A stretch of DNA of 64,000 nucleotides from Coemansia sp. RSA 487 (Eukaryota > Kickxellomycota > Kickxellomycetes > Kickxellales > Kickxellaceae), in assembly GCA_027577595.1 (NCBI GenBank), contig JANBRJ010000075.1, forward strand, positions 1 through 64,000, read 5' to 3'. The first letter of the stretch is position 1, and every line of letters begins with the position of its first letter. Made by a program: the position numbers and the translations under genes. Shown piece after piece: positions 50,608 through 61,941 of the stretch. The notes under the pieces were generated by a model. The model ran no database searches, was not told the DNA's origin, and saw only the letters and a program-made list of their open reading frames with translations.

Positions 50608-51769
50608 TGTGAGACCAATAAAATGCGCTGTTGGCAAAGAAAGGGGAGCTCTGCAAAAAAAAAAAAAAGACGAACTGTTTGATAGTGTTCCCTTCTAAAG
50701 CTAGACTCTATAATAAGAATAAGAATAAGAATAAGAATAAGAATAATAAGAATAATAAGAATAATAATCCCATTTTATAGTGCAAGAAAGTTAGTACCAA
50801 CGCAACAACCATTCGAAAAGGCTGAATCTGCGACTGCCTAATTTCACCAAAAGGATAAAAAGGAATGTGTAACGCAGCGCGTTCGTTCTTTTTTCTCTTG
50901 TTTCGTGGGGCGGTGGGGGAACAGTTGACAGAACTTTTTTTTTGATAGAACAAGAGATTGGTAGAGCATATCTTTCCTTGTGCTTTTGTCTGGTTCGTTT
51001 ATCAACACACTTTTCCTCCTGAAAGGGTATTTTGGTTCTTACCTTTAGCGCAGGTCAATACAGAAAATAGCGAGCGGTAGTAGTGTTGGTTTAACGGTGG
51101 TGCTTTATCTTCACTAGAGTGCTGTTCTTCCTGGTTGAGCGGCGTTCGTTACAGAGGTCCTTTCGGGTGTTCTTTTCTGGCTTTTGGATGGTTGGTTCTC
51201 GACAGGGACAGACAGAAAATACAGGTGCAGATGGGCAGTATAAGTTAAACAAGGGCTTTTTGTGGCTGGTTCAAAGCACAAGAGCTACAAAAGGTCGGCA
51301 GCAAATGATATGAAAAAAAGGTTAGAGAAAAGGGAACAGAAAAATACTCAAAAAAACTGGCGAATGACAGAAGAGGAATGAGTGAAGGTACTTTTTCATC
51401 TGTGTTTTTTCCTGAAGGCAATTCGCTGGACATGCCGCCCACGTGGCCTCTATCATGGCTCTTTCCATTTCTGGCAGCTTGCAAACCAAAACCGGCTCGG
51501 CTTCAATTTGCGGCTCGCGGCTTAAAGGAGCTAGTTTGCAGGAGGAGGGGGTTTTATAAAGAGATGCCAAGAAGAGTGACAAAAATATAAAGGTACAGGT
51601 CAGAGCCACAAAGGGCTGCTCATCTTGTCACTGCCGAATTCGAAAGTCCGGTTGCTTTATTTTTGTTTCCCACCCTTCATTCTCTCAGCTTTGGGTGCAT
51701 CATTTCTGTACTTGCCCTTCTATATATTTTCACGCTCAATTGACCGCTTGGACGCAAAGAAAGAAAAAG
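50608..51769. promoter_or_regulatory. Divergent upstream region HAP2 / ARP3
   Basis: 1.16 kb with no credible ORF. It holds a hexanucleotide microsatellite at 50711-50768 and several A- or T-rich tracts. TATATATTTT at 51721-51730 lies about 40 bp before the ARP3 start. No discrete site is assigned. Confidence 0.4.
50711..50768 (+). repeat. (AATAAG)n microsatellite
   Basis: About nine AATAAG/AATAAT units in tandem, about 100 bp upstream of the HAP2 start codon. Confidence 0.85.
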
Positions 51770-53279
51770 ATGTCGAGATTAGCGCCTGTTGTTATCGACA
51801 ATGGTACAGGGTAGGTGGACGGAGGGCTAACGCACCGAGAAATGAAGCTGTTGTCATCTCTCTTGTGCCAAAGCACGCATCAAGAGCTGATGCTAAACCA
51901 ATCAGCATACAAATAAGGGCCCGTTGCTATCTTACTATCACAAAATACTTCAGCATATCGCGCCCTTGTAACTTTTTATTGGGTACAAGCGAAAGCATTC
52001 TACTCTACTAAATTGGCTTTGTTTATACTAACCATTTGTCCGCATCTTGAATTCTCTAATGCCCATTTAATCTAGATATTCCAAGATGGGCTTTGCTGGA
52101 AATACCAGCCCACAGTTTGTCCTGCCCACTGCCATCGGCCTGCCGAACCAGTCTCGCTATGGCATTGCGTCGAAGCGCGGCATCGAAGATCTTGACTTCC
52201 ACATTGGTGACGAAGCAGTAGCCAACTCAAAGACATACGGTCTGAGCTACCCGATTCGGCATGGCCAGATCGAAAACTGGGACCACATGGAGCGCTACTG
52301 GGAGCAAAGCATTTTCAAGTACCTGCGCTGCGAGCCGGAAGATCACTACTTTCTGCTGACTGAGCCGCCGCTAAATGCACCCGAGAACCGCGAGCAAATG
52401 GCAGAGATATTTTTTGAGTCCTTCAATGTCCAAGGCCTGTATATTGCAGTCCAGGCCGTTCTTGCTCTTGCGGCCAGCTGGACCGCAAAGAACTCGCAGC
52501 AGACGCTCACGGGCACGGTCATCGACAGTGGCGATGGCGTGACGCATGTCATCCCTGTTGCAGAGGGATATGTGCTTGGCTCGAGCATCAAGCACATCCC
52601 AATTGCCGGGCGCGACATCACTGCGTTTGTGCAGCAGCTTTTGCGTGAGCACGGCGAGACGAGCATTCCGCCCGAGGACTCGCTGGACATTGCGCGGCGC
52701 ATAAAGGAAGGCCATTCGTATACTTGCCATGACATGGCCAAGGAGTTCCTAAAGTACGATGCCGATCCAGTCAAATACTACCAAAAAATAGATGCGGTAA
52801 ACAGCATCAACCAGCAGTCATACACTGTGGATATTGGATACGAGCGCTTTTTGGCCCCCGAGGTCTTTTTCAACCCAGAGTTGGTAAGCTCGGATTTTTT
52901 GACGCCGCTACCAGAAGTGGTTGACAACTGCATTCAGACCAGCCCAATTGACACGCGCCGTGGCCTCTACAGCAACATTGTTTTGTCAGGTGGCTCAACA
53001 ATGTTCAAAGACTTTGGAAAGCGCCTGCAGCGTGACATCAAGCGCATTGTCGATGGACGCATCAAGAAGAGCGAAGAGCTAAGCGGTGGCCGGCTTCAGG
53101 CAAAGCCGATTGACGTCAATGTCGTTGCTCACAAGAAACAGAGACATGCGGTATGGTTCGGTGGAAGCATTATGGCATGCACAGATCAGTTCTACCAGTT
53201 CAGCCATACCAAGGCAGAGTACGAGGAGCATGGGCCAAGCATCTGCCGTCACAACCGTGTATTTGAATCGCTTGCTTAA
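51770..53279 (+). CDS. ARP3: Actin-related protein 3 (Arp2/3 complex)
   Basis: Two exons: 51770-51810 ([14 protein letters not shown]) and 52076-53279. The 265-nt intron has a GTAGGT donor, a perfect TACTAAC branch site at about 52027-52033 and a CTAG acceptor; joining gives [19 protein letters not shown]. 414 residues (human 418). Nucleotide-binding motifs are intact ([26 protein letters not shown]). [10 protein letters not shown] closes the protein. Arp3, with Arp2, nucleates branched actin filaments at endocytic patches. The short first exon is typical of actin-family genes. Confidence 0.96.
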
Positions 53280-54234
53280 AGCAGAAGAGCCAGAGACTTT
53301 GATGTTTGCTATAAGCCCATTTTACCTTTCCATTTTTTATTTTCTCTTGTTCTACCAGAATTGCGTTCGAGATATCAGCATATTGGCTTCAACCTTTTTT
53401 TGAAAACATTGCTGCAACTGGTTGGACTTTGTCACTGATCTGTTTCTTTAAGCTGAGAAAATTCATCTATTACAGCTTTATTATCTAGCTGCCACATGAA
53501 CTCCGGACCTTTGAGCAGACAAACTCCAATAAAGAGCGTGTGGTTAACCCTACAGCTCCGAATTCGGCCTGCAATACTATTGTATTTTTCCCAGACCACT
53601 GTGCAAATGACATATGGTGAATGTCGCACAAGGTGTTAGCATCAGCCACAAATGTACATGTCATATTGCCACCTAGCACTATGCGTTTGCAAATGAAAAA
53701 AAAGCATATGGCCAAACTGATCTGCTTGAATGGTATGACCTCAAACTGAATATGCACAAACAAAAAAACAGTGGGCACATCCGGCTCATAGAATGATTAA
53801 GGAGCTCCGTGTGACTTTGACTTTAATACAGCATAGATTATTAGCTGGCTCACAAGACGCATATATTGGCAGTGTCAATGTCACTCTGTGCAAAGCGTTA
53901 ATATCGTCCATGCGTTGCGTCTTTTAGCCAGCACATCATGATGCCCTAATAGAAACCTGGCTCTTTAAGCTAGCATATATTTTAGAACCGAAACGCCTAG
54001 CTGCTATAAAAATATAGCATCATGGCAGCAAGCAGAACAGCTTTCAAAGCCGTCACGTACAAACAACTCAAGTGTTCGCTTTAGCCCACATCTTACGACG
54101 TAGTTAACAGCAGCGCCTCGCCCACTCTTTACAAACATTTGCTTCCTTACTTTTCACTCGGACGTAGCTCTGAACGAGAAAAAAACCCTACATTCACAAG
54201 TCGCATACTGCAACTAATAACAAGAAAGCAAAAA
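53280..54234. other. Intergenic, chitinase promoter
   Basis: 955 bp without a gene. A TATAAA at 54005-54010, inside GCTATAAAAATATAGC (a near palindrome), lies about 225 bp before the chitinase start and is a plausible TATA box. Minus-strand frames at 53432-53778 show no domain. Confidence 0.4.
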
Positions 54235-55254
54235 ATGCGTCTTTTCGGTATCAAGATGTCAGCGGCCGTGTGGCTTCTATTCTCAGCCATTTTCATATCT
54301 ACCAGCGCATTTGATGTCTCGAGTAGCTCAAACTTTGTTGTCTACTGGGGTCAAAGCTCTGCCGGATCGCAAAAATCGCTGGGCGAGTACTGCCAGGGGA
54401 GCACCGTCGATGCTGTTGTGATTGCGTTTCTATATCAGTTTCCAAACACAAAGCTAGATATCTCGGGAACATGCAAATCTACGTTTCCAAACAGCGACCT
54501 TTTGCACTGCCCCGATGTTGCTGCAGACATAAAGGCCTGCCAGGCCCAAGGAAAGGCAGTGCTGCTCAGTATGGGAGGAGCAACGGGGGCATACGGATTC
54601 AGCAGCGACTCTGACGCGACTAAATATGCAGACACAGTCTGGGACACGTTCCTTGGTGGCAATGCATCGCAGCGGCCGTTTGACGATGCGATCTTGGACG
54701 GCATCGATCTCGACATTGAAGGTGGATCAACCTCTGGATACACGGCATTTGTCTCACAGCTCAGGTCACACTTTACAGGCGGTGGTGGTAAGCAGTACTA
54801 CATCACGGGAGCACCACAGTGCGTATACCCAGATGCAATGCTCGGGTCGACGCTCGACTCTGCATGGTTCGACATGGTGTTTGTGCAGTTTTACAACAAC
54901 TACTGCGGGCTGAACAACTATCCAGGAAGTTTCAACTACGACGCCTGGGATCAGTGGGCAAAGACAAAGTCCGCCAACAAGAACGTCAAGATCTACATTG
55001 GAGCGCCTGGATCACAAAGTGCTGCCGGAAGCGGATATGTCAGCGCATCGACGTTGGGCTCAATCGTGAACAGCGTCCGCGACAAATACGCTGGAACGCT
55101 TGGAGGTGTAATGACATGGGATGCAAGTCAAGCTATGGATAGCAGCACATGGGGCCAGAGCGTCTCAAGCAGTATCAAGTCGGCCACAGCAGCACCTGTG
55201 AAGAGACGGCGGAGAAGAAAGTACCAGCCTGGCTGGAAACCAAAGAGAAAATGA
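54235..55254 (+). CDS. Class III (GH18) chitinase, secreted
   Basis: 339 residues from the ATG at 54235. A signal peptide (about 1-26: AAVWLLFSAIFISTSAF) precedes a hevamine-type GH18 barrel: FVVYWGQSSAGSQ at strand 1, AVLLSMGGATG, the catalytic DGIDLDIEGG (DxxDxDxE, Glu162 as acid), MVFVQFYNNYCG and GVMTWDASQAMD. It cleaves beta-1,4-GlcNAc polymers, probably for wall remodelling. There is no chitin-binding module, Ser/Thr stalk or GPI site. Instead the protein ends in a strongly basic tail (KRRRRRKYQPGWKPKRK), which could bind phosphomannan or chitosan. The tail function is inferred. Confidence 0.93.
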   Translation: MRLFGIKMSAAVWLLFSAIFISTSAFDVSSSSNFVVYWGQSSAGSQKSLGEYCQGSTVDAVVIAFLYQFPNTKLDISGTCKSTFPNSDLLHCPDVAADIKACQAQGKAVLLSMGGATGAYGFSSDSDATKYADTVWDTFLGGNASQRPFDDAILDGIDLDIEGGSTSGYTAFVSQLRSHFTGGGGKQYYITGAPQCVYPDAMLGSTLDSAWFDMVFVQFYNNYCGLNNYPGSFNYDAWDQWAKTKSANKNVKIYIGAPGSQSAAGSGYVSASTLGSIVNSVRDKYAGTLGGVMTWDASQAMDSSTWGQSVSSSIKSATAAPVKRRRRRKYQPGWKPKRK

Positions 55255-55351
55255 AAGAGAGAGGGGTGGGCAAACGGCTGGACCGACTTCCCTCTTCTGC
55301 TTCTTTTAACTAAGCAATGGGCTCATATACTCTTTGCTCTTTCTACAGATG

Positions 55352-55383
<32 letters not shown>

Positions 55384-56304
55384 AATTTCAATATCAGTAC
55401 AATATTTATTTCAGGGAAAAATTATTGCAAAGACAAGCCTAGACACAGAGCACAGAGCAGTAGCTCATGCACAATTGATTTCTACACAACAAACAGCAAT
55501 TTTGAAGAAAGAACAATTATATTTAGTAGTAGCAAGGACAGGTTTCAACAAAGGCTGCTTGCAGTAGCATAACACACACGGCAGATAGATGGTGGTGGTG
55601 GCGGTGTATCAGCGAAAAATACGAGATTCACTAAAGCGTTTATCAACATTGAAATGTCTCTGATGTCCCTAACTTTAATTCTCATCATTACACACAACCC
55701 ACCCCAAATATGAAACGCCGCAGGCAAAACACATTAATGATCAATGGCACATAAATTAACCAAAAGACAGAAACATACCTGTAACAACAGTGAGGACAAA
55801 AAATAAAGTAAAAAATATAGGGAAAGAGAAAAGAAAGATACTTGTGCCAGCCAACGGAAGGAAAGGGACAAGGGAAAATCGCAAGAAAAAAGAGGCTGTT
55901 TTTGTGTGGTGGAAAAAATTTTCATACCTAAGAGAATTTAGTCTTTTCACAAGAGCCGACTCGGATCCAATCTGTGCACTGAGCCATCAAATAGAGGGGG
56001 AAAGACATGAGCTGGCTTTCTTTGACAGCAGTCAAAGGTGCATGCAGCAACAACAGGCCAGAAACGCGCGGTTGTTTGCTTTCCTGCGTGAGAGCAAACA
56101 CAGCACACACTCTACTTGCAAAAACTTTCTTTTTCTTTCCTTGCCTTCGGTTGCTTCTCTTGTTTGCTAAAAACTCATCCCAACTCATTTATTTTCTCTC
56201 TTCTACCTTGTTGCTCTCTTTATCTTTAGAAGCCTCGCGTCTATCCTTTTTATTTTTAAAAACTCACGCGCATCTAAGTCTTTCTTCTGCCTTTTCTTTT
56301 TCAG
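55255..56304. other. Intergenic, 5' region of the CK1 gene
   Basis: 1.05 kb without a credible ORF. From 56110 the plus strand is C/T-rich and ends in TTCTTTTTCAG directly before the CK1 ATG, which looks like a 3' splice site of a 5'UTR intron. Nothing else is recognised. Confidence 0.45.
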
Positions 56305-58669
56305 ATGGATCTCCGAATCGGTAACAAATACCGACTAGGTCGCAAGATTGGCTCGGGCTCCTTTGGCGAGATTTACCTTGCAGTCAATGTTGTCACTAAC
56401 GAGGAGGTTGCGGTCAAACTCGAGTCAGTCAAGGCCCGCCATCCCCAGCTGGAGTACGAGACAAAAATCTACAAAGCTCTGGCAGGAGGCGTTGGAATTC
56501 CCTTCATCCGCTACTTTGGTGTCGAGAATGACTACAATGTCATGATCATCGACCTTCTAGGCCCGTCGCTGGAGGACCTGTTCAACTTTTGCAACCGCAA
56601 GTTCAGCCTGAAGACCGTGCTTCTTCTCGGCGACCAACTGGTAAGGACTCATCTCCCACGTGTGCACTGGCTTTATTCTATTAAATACAGCATCTACTAT
56701 ATTTTGCGGGGTGTTAGTTCAGAGGCTTTTCTGTCCAGACTCCTTACCTGGCAAGAAATAGCAGGTCTTGGGATACAATGTCTGCGTGTGTTTTATCTTT
56801 GCCAACCACTGCACAACCCATTTCTTGCTGTATGTTTTTTGTCACAAATTCTTATGATGTGCAAGTTTCCCCCACTCCCTCGATACAAATGCCTGCTGGC
56901 TCTCTTCCTCCTTCGCTACAAGCACTGCCACTGCTGCTAATTGCCGCATCTGTGCGGCAGCAATGCTAGGTTGTCAACAAGCGAGTATATCACTCTGCCC
57001 AACCCTCATGCTTCTTATCCCCCCAACCCTCTTGCGATGACGTGTGTTTTCTGTCTATCCATTTCTACCTTATCGGATTTTAGCAGCTTAGCTATAATAT
57101 CTTGTTCCTCTTTTTCTCAAGCAAATGGCATTATTGTGCGAACTAAACCCACGTTTCTCTTATCTTTATTGCCACCATGTGTATAGCTTTCACGCATCGA
57201 ATACATTCACAACAAGTCCTTTATCCATCGCGATATCAAGCCAGATAACTTTCTGATGGGAATTGGCCGTCGCGCCAACCTGGTCCATGTCATTGACTTT
57301 GGTCTTGCCAAAAGATATCGTGATCCTCGCACCCATATGCACATTCCGTATCGCGAACAAAAGAACCTGACCGGCACAGCCCGCTATGCAAGTATCAATA
57401 CCCACTTGGGTGTCGAGCAATCACGGCGAGACGATCTTGAGAGTCTTGGGTACGTTTTAATGTACTTTTTGCGCGGGAGCCTTCCCTGGCAGGGCTTGAA
57501 GGCTGCCACAAAGAAGCAAAAGTACGACCGCATCATGGACAAGAAGATAAAAACGACTACCGAGGAGCTCTGCCGCGGCTTCCCAGACGAGTTTGCTTCC
57601 TACCTCAACTACACGCGTGCCTTACGCTTTGACGATAAACCAGATTACTCGTACCTGAAACGCCTTTTCCGCGATCTATTTGTTCGTAGCGACTTCAAAT
57701 ATGACTACATGTTTGACTGGACCCCTTTCAAGGCAGTAAGTTTCTGACGCCTGTGTACATGCTGTTACGCGTATATGTATTTGCTGTTAGTTGTGAAGCG
57801 TTTTGTTTTGTTTTGTTTTGTCGTTTGTTTGTTTGTTTGTTCCTTAAAGCTAATTTGATTTCGTTTTCCTGTACGTGCATTTCTTGGCACTACCACAAAC
57901 TCCTACAAACATATAGGAACGCGGTTCGAACGCTGCTCAAGGCCAGCACCCAACTGCAGCGGATACGCAACGGCAGATGCAGCAGCAGCCTCAACAGGAG
58001 CAACAACAACAAATCCCGGGTCAGGGTCAGGGCCAAGCTGCTGGTATCTCGCCCTCACAGCTGCAGCAGCTGCCACCTCCGCAGGTAATTCCGTCCTCGG
58101 CATACAGATCACAGGCCATCCCGGCGGCAACACAACAGGTAAGCGCATATGCGCTCAATAATAATGTTTATACTGCTGATCATGCACAGAATGCACCTGG
58201 CATCACTCACTCAAGCTTTAGACGCAATAATGTCGAGCCTTCTGCTACGTCTTATAATGCATTATTGCCCCAACACCATCAACAACAACAGTATCGTATG
58301 ATGCAGGGCCTTCCGCCGAACGCCACCGGGCTCGACCAGATGCAGCTCTCTGCAGCGCAACAGCACCCGATTCAGACAATGGTTCCACAGCACCAGCCAG
58401 GCATTCCGCAGCCGATGGGGTACATGCAGCCTCCGCAAGTCGCGCACAACTCTGCACAGGCAATGATGTATGGCCCTCCACAGCCGCAGAAGATAGCCAC
58501 GCCAAACGATCGGATGGTTCTTAGAAGCGGCACCAGAACCGGTGTCCCAGTATCCATGAGCAACGCCGCAATGCCTACATCTGGCCACGCCGGAAAGCAG
58601 CGCTATCGCCAGAGCTCGCAGGACGAAATTTCGGGGAACCCAGGCGCTCTCTATGACGGATCGCGCTGA
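56305..58669 (+). CDS. Casein kinase 1, delta/epsilon (Hrr25/Hhp1) type
   Basis: Exons 56305-56640, 57187-57735 and 57917-58669. Introns: 56641-57186 (GTAAGG...TATAG) and 57736-57916 (GTAAGT...ATATAG). The product is about 545 residues. CK1 motifs: [11 protein letters not shown] glycine loop, VAVKLES Lys, [24 protein letters not shown] catalytic loop, DFGLAKRY, and [13 protein letters not shown] (CK1-specific). The kinase ends near [10 protein letters not shown] and is followed by a Gln/Pro-rich tail of ~250 residues. Hrr25/Hhp1 kinases act in DNA repair, vesicle traffic, ribosome maturation and meiosis. A further 51-nt stretch (58139-58189) could be spliced out without changing frame. Confidence 0.94.
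58139..58189 (+). other. Possible optional 51-nt intron in the CK1 tail
   Basis: ACAACAG, then GTAAGC, then ATGCACAG: good donor and acceptor around 51 nt with no stop codon, in frame. Read through, it adds 17 residues ([17 protein letters not shown]). Either a retained intron or plain coding sequence. Confidence 0.4.
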
Positions 58670-59228
58670 TGTTTCCACTTGCTTGTTGTTCGGCGTTTAG
58701 GGTGCCAGTGCTTGTATGGTTGCTATCAATATTTGTGGTTTGTTTCATCTGGACTTTCCATTCGCATTAAACCCGTGCCCTCTGGCTGTCAATGTTGGTT
58801 GTCATAGTCTTGATCCAGAAAAGCCGATATTCTCTACCCATCTTTTCTTTTTTTTGTGTTTGTGCGTACCCGTTTTGTGTGGTCGCCATTATTCTCCTTT
58901 TTCTTTTGATACTCATACTCCCTTCATCTTCCGTGTGGTGAAGAAGGTTGATGGATGCTTTATCTGTGCCATCCAAGACAGTCTTTTTTTTGCTTTTACA
59001 TCAATCTCTGGCATTTTATAACTTTTTTCAACGGAAGGTTACAATATACTTATTTCTTGTACCTCTACATTCAACAGGCGACATTGTCGTCGTCTTGAAT
59101 CGTTCGGCTGATTGCTTTATTTTTTCCCAGGCATAAATGTTACAAAAAATCAATTACGTGCTAACAAAGAAACAGCTCTCCCCTCACTCTGGGACGTTTT
59201 CAAACGCTAGAATGCATGCACAGTCATA
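58670..59228. other. Convergent 3' flanks of CK1 and METTL5
   Basis: T-rich 3'UTR-like sequence. No gene recognised. Confidence 0.45.
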
Positions 59229-59900
59229 TCATGGCTGCCTTTTGCTCAGACGAAGCAGATCGACTTGTACGTCAACCGACTTCTTCTTATGGAATTTGTA
59301 CATCATCGGAACATCAAACTTCAGTTCAGCAAGAACTTCGCACTCAAATCCCCACGACTGCGCCTTCTTGATAAGATAGTCTCTTGTAGATGTCTTGTGG
59401 AGAGAATAGACTGCTTCTCTGGCCATTGAGCAAGCCGCTTGAAGAAAAAGCGTGTCTATGCCCTTGTTGCCTGGCTTTGTTCCAAATGGCGGGTTGAGAA
59501 TCGCAGTGTCAAACATCTGCTCCATCCGTGACAGCATTTCCTGGTTGAGTGATATTACTCCAGCACTGCTCTGACTGCATATGCTTCCCTGGACCAAGTC
59601 TATTGTGTCGGTAAGCTCGAATTCGTCAACATTCTCCTGTGCTGTCTCTAGCGCTTCGGTATCAACATCAATCCCCAAAACATGACTCGCTCCCATCATG
59701 CTTGCCGCAATCGAAAGAACGCCGCACCCGCATCCAAGGTCGACCACCGACTTTCCATCAATGTCTCCATGTGTGCTTTCAGCTGTGTAAATGATGCGCG
59801 ATGCTAGATGTGCTGTCGTCGGATACTGCTCGAGCTGGACCTTGGGATCCTTGAATGTGGCTACATCGCCTAGATACCCCTCGAGCTGCTTTAGCTTCAT
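59229..59900 (-). CDS. METTL5: METTL5-type rRNA N6-adenosine methyltransferase
   Basis: 223 residues. LEQYPTTAHLASRIIYTA is the conserved METTL5 entry. VVDLGCGCGVLSIAA is the SAM-binding motif I, VLGIDVDTEALETA holds the acidic motif II, and AILNPPFGTK carries the NPPF catalytic motif of N6-adenine methyltransferases. KKAQSWGFECEVLAELKFDVP and MYKFHKKKSVDVQVDLLR end the protein as in METTL5. It methylates one adenosine in helix 44 of 18S rRNA together with TRMT112, affecting decoding. Length and motifs are complete. Confidence 0.93.
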   Translation of the reverse strand: MKLKQLEGYLGDVATFKDPKVQLEQYPTTAHLASRIIYTAESTHGDIDGKSVVDLGCGCGVLSIAASMMGASHVLGIDVDTEALETAQENVDEFELTDTIDLVQGSICSQSSAGVISLNQEMLSRMEQMFDTAILNPPFGTKPGNKGIDTLFLQAACSMAREAVYSLHKTSTRDYLIKKAQSWGFECEVLAELKFDVPMMYKFHKKKSVDVQVDLLRLSKRQP

Positions 59901-60244
59901 TGCTGGCTATATTATTCTGTTCTATCAATGAGCTGCAACGAAAGATCGATCCACCAGTGCAAAAAAAAGCAAAAAATAATCGCACTACTTTGTAAAAAAA
60001 TACATGGCAATAGTGAAAAAGTGGGATCAAATATTTCAGATTCAAGAATCCAAGTTATGCGATGCGGCAGTTGGTTGAGAACTTTTCCACTGTGTTGATC
60101 AAAACTGAAAACAAGAAAGTTTCAAGATAAGCCTCTTTTATGACTCTAGGGCTCAATTATTCATTATTTCTTATTTACTTTCCCTCTTTGCCATACAGCG
60201 CACGAATAGCAAAGGTTCTCATTCACTGGTCGGTGATTTATCAT
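59901..60244. promoter_or_regulatory. Divergent promoter region METTL5 / SETD4-like gene
   Basis: 344 bp between divergent start codons. The plus-strand frame upstream of 60245 is open but Leu/Phe-rich and is treated as 5'UTR. No specific site is assigned. Confidence 0.4.
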
Positions 60245-61729
60245 ATGGGCAAAGGGCGCACACAGAGAACACGTAAACGACGGGTCGCTTGTGAGCAGCA
60301 AACGCAACTGAGAGGACAGATCGCCCAAGATCAAGAATGGACTGAGCTGCGTTGCTGGTGCAGGAAGCAGCAGATGCCCAAAACGAGGCTCACCCTGGCG
60401 TACTTTCCCGAAACCTTTCGTGGGATGATGGCGACCAAAGATATTTGCAAGGGAGATGACATTGTTCGTGTCCCTGAGCATCTTTTGGTGACTGCTTCAA
60501 AAGCGAAGCAAGACATTATAATTGCATGTGGCAGTCCAGCAGCGAACATCTCTGCCAAGATAGACATGTGTAGATTGTCAGAACACCAAATCCTGACATA
60601 CTGGCTTTACACAGAGCACAAACGAGGCAAGGATTCCAACTGGACGTGCTATTTGAACTCTCTTCCACGAGATTTCACAAGCGTTCCCCTGTTTGTACTC
60701 TCAGGTGAGAGTCCCGGAAGCAAGCTATCAGCATCCACTGATGGAACACGATGGGTCCTAAATCACCTCCCTCACTCCGTGTGCCGAAAAGTATCTGAAC
60801 AGCAGTCACGGCTCTTTAGAGACTGGTCTCGCACACGCCTGTATGTATCTGCTGCTGGGACATACACCGTGGACGATTGGAGATGTTATGTGTGGGCGTG
60901 GCTGGCTGTTAACACGCGTTGCATCCATCTGGGTCAGCAGAGCATTGCTTCTCGGGACACAATTGCATTGGCGCCATTCCTTGATCTCCTCAACCACAGC
61001 AAAGATGCCAGCGTAACGACTTATTTTGACCTCGTCAAGCGTCAGTTTGTAATAAAAACCCTGACGCCTTATAAACGAGGGCGCGAAGTGTTCATATCGT
61101 ACGGACCGCATGACAACTGCTTTATGCTTGCAGAGTACGGGTTTGTTCTCGCCGACAACCCCTTCCAAGCGTTGGAAATGGACCATTACGTGAATGTGTG
61201 GGTAGAAACCGCAAGATCAAAGCTTCAACCTGCCAGGCCTGGCAGATCAGCAACAGTGCAACCCAGCGATATTGATGATATGATCCACACGCTAAAGCAG
61301 CACGGGCTTTGGGGGGACTTTGCTCTCTCCTTCGACGACTCCGATATTCCTTACCGCTTGCACGCTGCGCTGCAGTTGCTCATTATGGCTGTTACGCATC
61401 CACAGCAAGGGCTCCAACGCGTCTCTTCAAAAAGGGTAATTGCTCAGTGGGAGCGCTGGCGCCGTGGCGAGCCTGTTGAAATCAATGATTTGAACACGGA
61501 CTATGCCATTAGGAATTGGGTAAGAGCAACATGTCAAACTGTCGCGGATGCAGCTGCAGCAGCTATAGACGACATTCGCACATCTGGTTACGCTCAGCAA
61601 ATGAAACAAAGATATCCAGTCGACGACTTTCTGGCTCACTGTGTGTGTGTGCTCTGGGAAGAGATCAGCAGCATTGCAAAGAGCTTTTTGAAGCAAAAGA
61701 TCAGCGCCTGCGATGACCTGTATGATTGA
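60245..61729 (+). CDS. SETD4/Rubisco-LSMT-type lysine methyltransferase
   Basis: 494 residues from the ATG at 60245, with a basic N-terminus (GKGRTQRTRKRR). The split SET domain is recognisable: FRGMMATKDICKGDDIVRVP at the start, the long iSET insert (LTYWLYTEHKRGKDSNWTCY, LP), then ALAPFLDLLNHSKDASV (the NHS motif) and REVFISYGPHDNCFMLAEYGF (the catalytic Tyr in YGP). A helical Rubisco LSMT substrate-binding domain follows. Enzymes of this group (SETD3, SETD4, Rkm1-4) methylate lysine or histidine of ribosomal proteins, actin or histones. I infer a ribosomal or translation target, but the sequence does not show it. Confidence 0.88.
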   Translation: MGKGRTQRTRKRRVACEQQTQLRGQIAQDQEWTELRCWCRKQQMPKTRLTLAYFPETFRGMMATKDICKGDDIVRVPEHLLVTASKAKQDIIIACGSPAANISAKIDMCRLSEHQILTYWLYTEHKRGKDSNWTCYLNSLPRDFTSVPLFVLSGESPGSKLSASTDGTRWVLNHLPHSVCRKVSEQQSRLFRDWSRTRLYVSAAGTYTVDDWRCYVWAWLAVNTRCIHLGQQSIASRDTIALAPFLDLLNHSKDASVTTYFDLVKRQFVIKTLTPYKRGREVFISYGPHDNCFMLAEYGFVLADNPFQALEMDHYVNVWVETARSKLQPARPGRSATVQPSDIDDMIHTLKQHGLWGDFALSFDDSDIPYRLHAALQLLIMAVTHPQQGLQRVSSKRVIAQWERWRRGEPVEINDLNTDYAIRNWVRATCQTVADAAAAAIDDIRTSGYAQQMKQRYPVDDFLAHCVCVLWEEISSIAKSFLKQKISACDDLYD

Positions 61730-61941
61730 GAATGGCCCTGGAAAAGAAAAGATGTGCATGTGACTACCAAGCCTAATGGACGGAGGGTGAAATCAGACAG
61801 TGTGAATTGTGCCTTCTCTCTCTTTCCTCTCCGTGCACTGAATTTTTTGCTTTTTATTTTTCTGCTCAATCATACTTATTACTTTTTCCCAGACTTTACT
61901 TTCCATACGCAAGAAAATAAAATAGCAAAGTGCCAACTGCC

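Noticed and set aside
56743-56910. CTTACCTGGCAAG in CK1 intron 1, similar to the 5' end of U1 snRNA
   Set aside because: The match is short, with no convincing Sm site or stem-loops downstream; probably chance.
57920-57935. GGTTCGAAC, resembling a tRNA B box
   Set aside because: It lies inside a CK1 coding exon with no A box or cloverleaf around it. I found no tRNA gene in the window.
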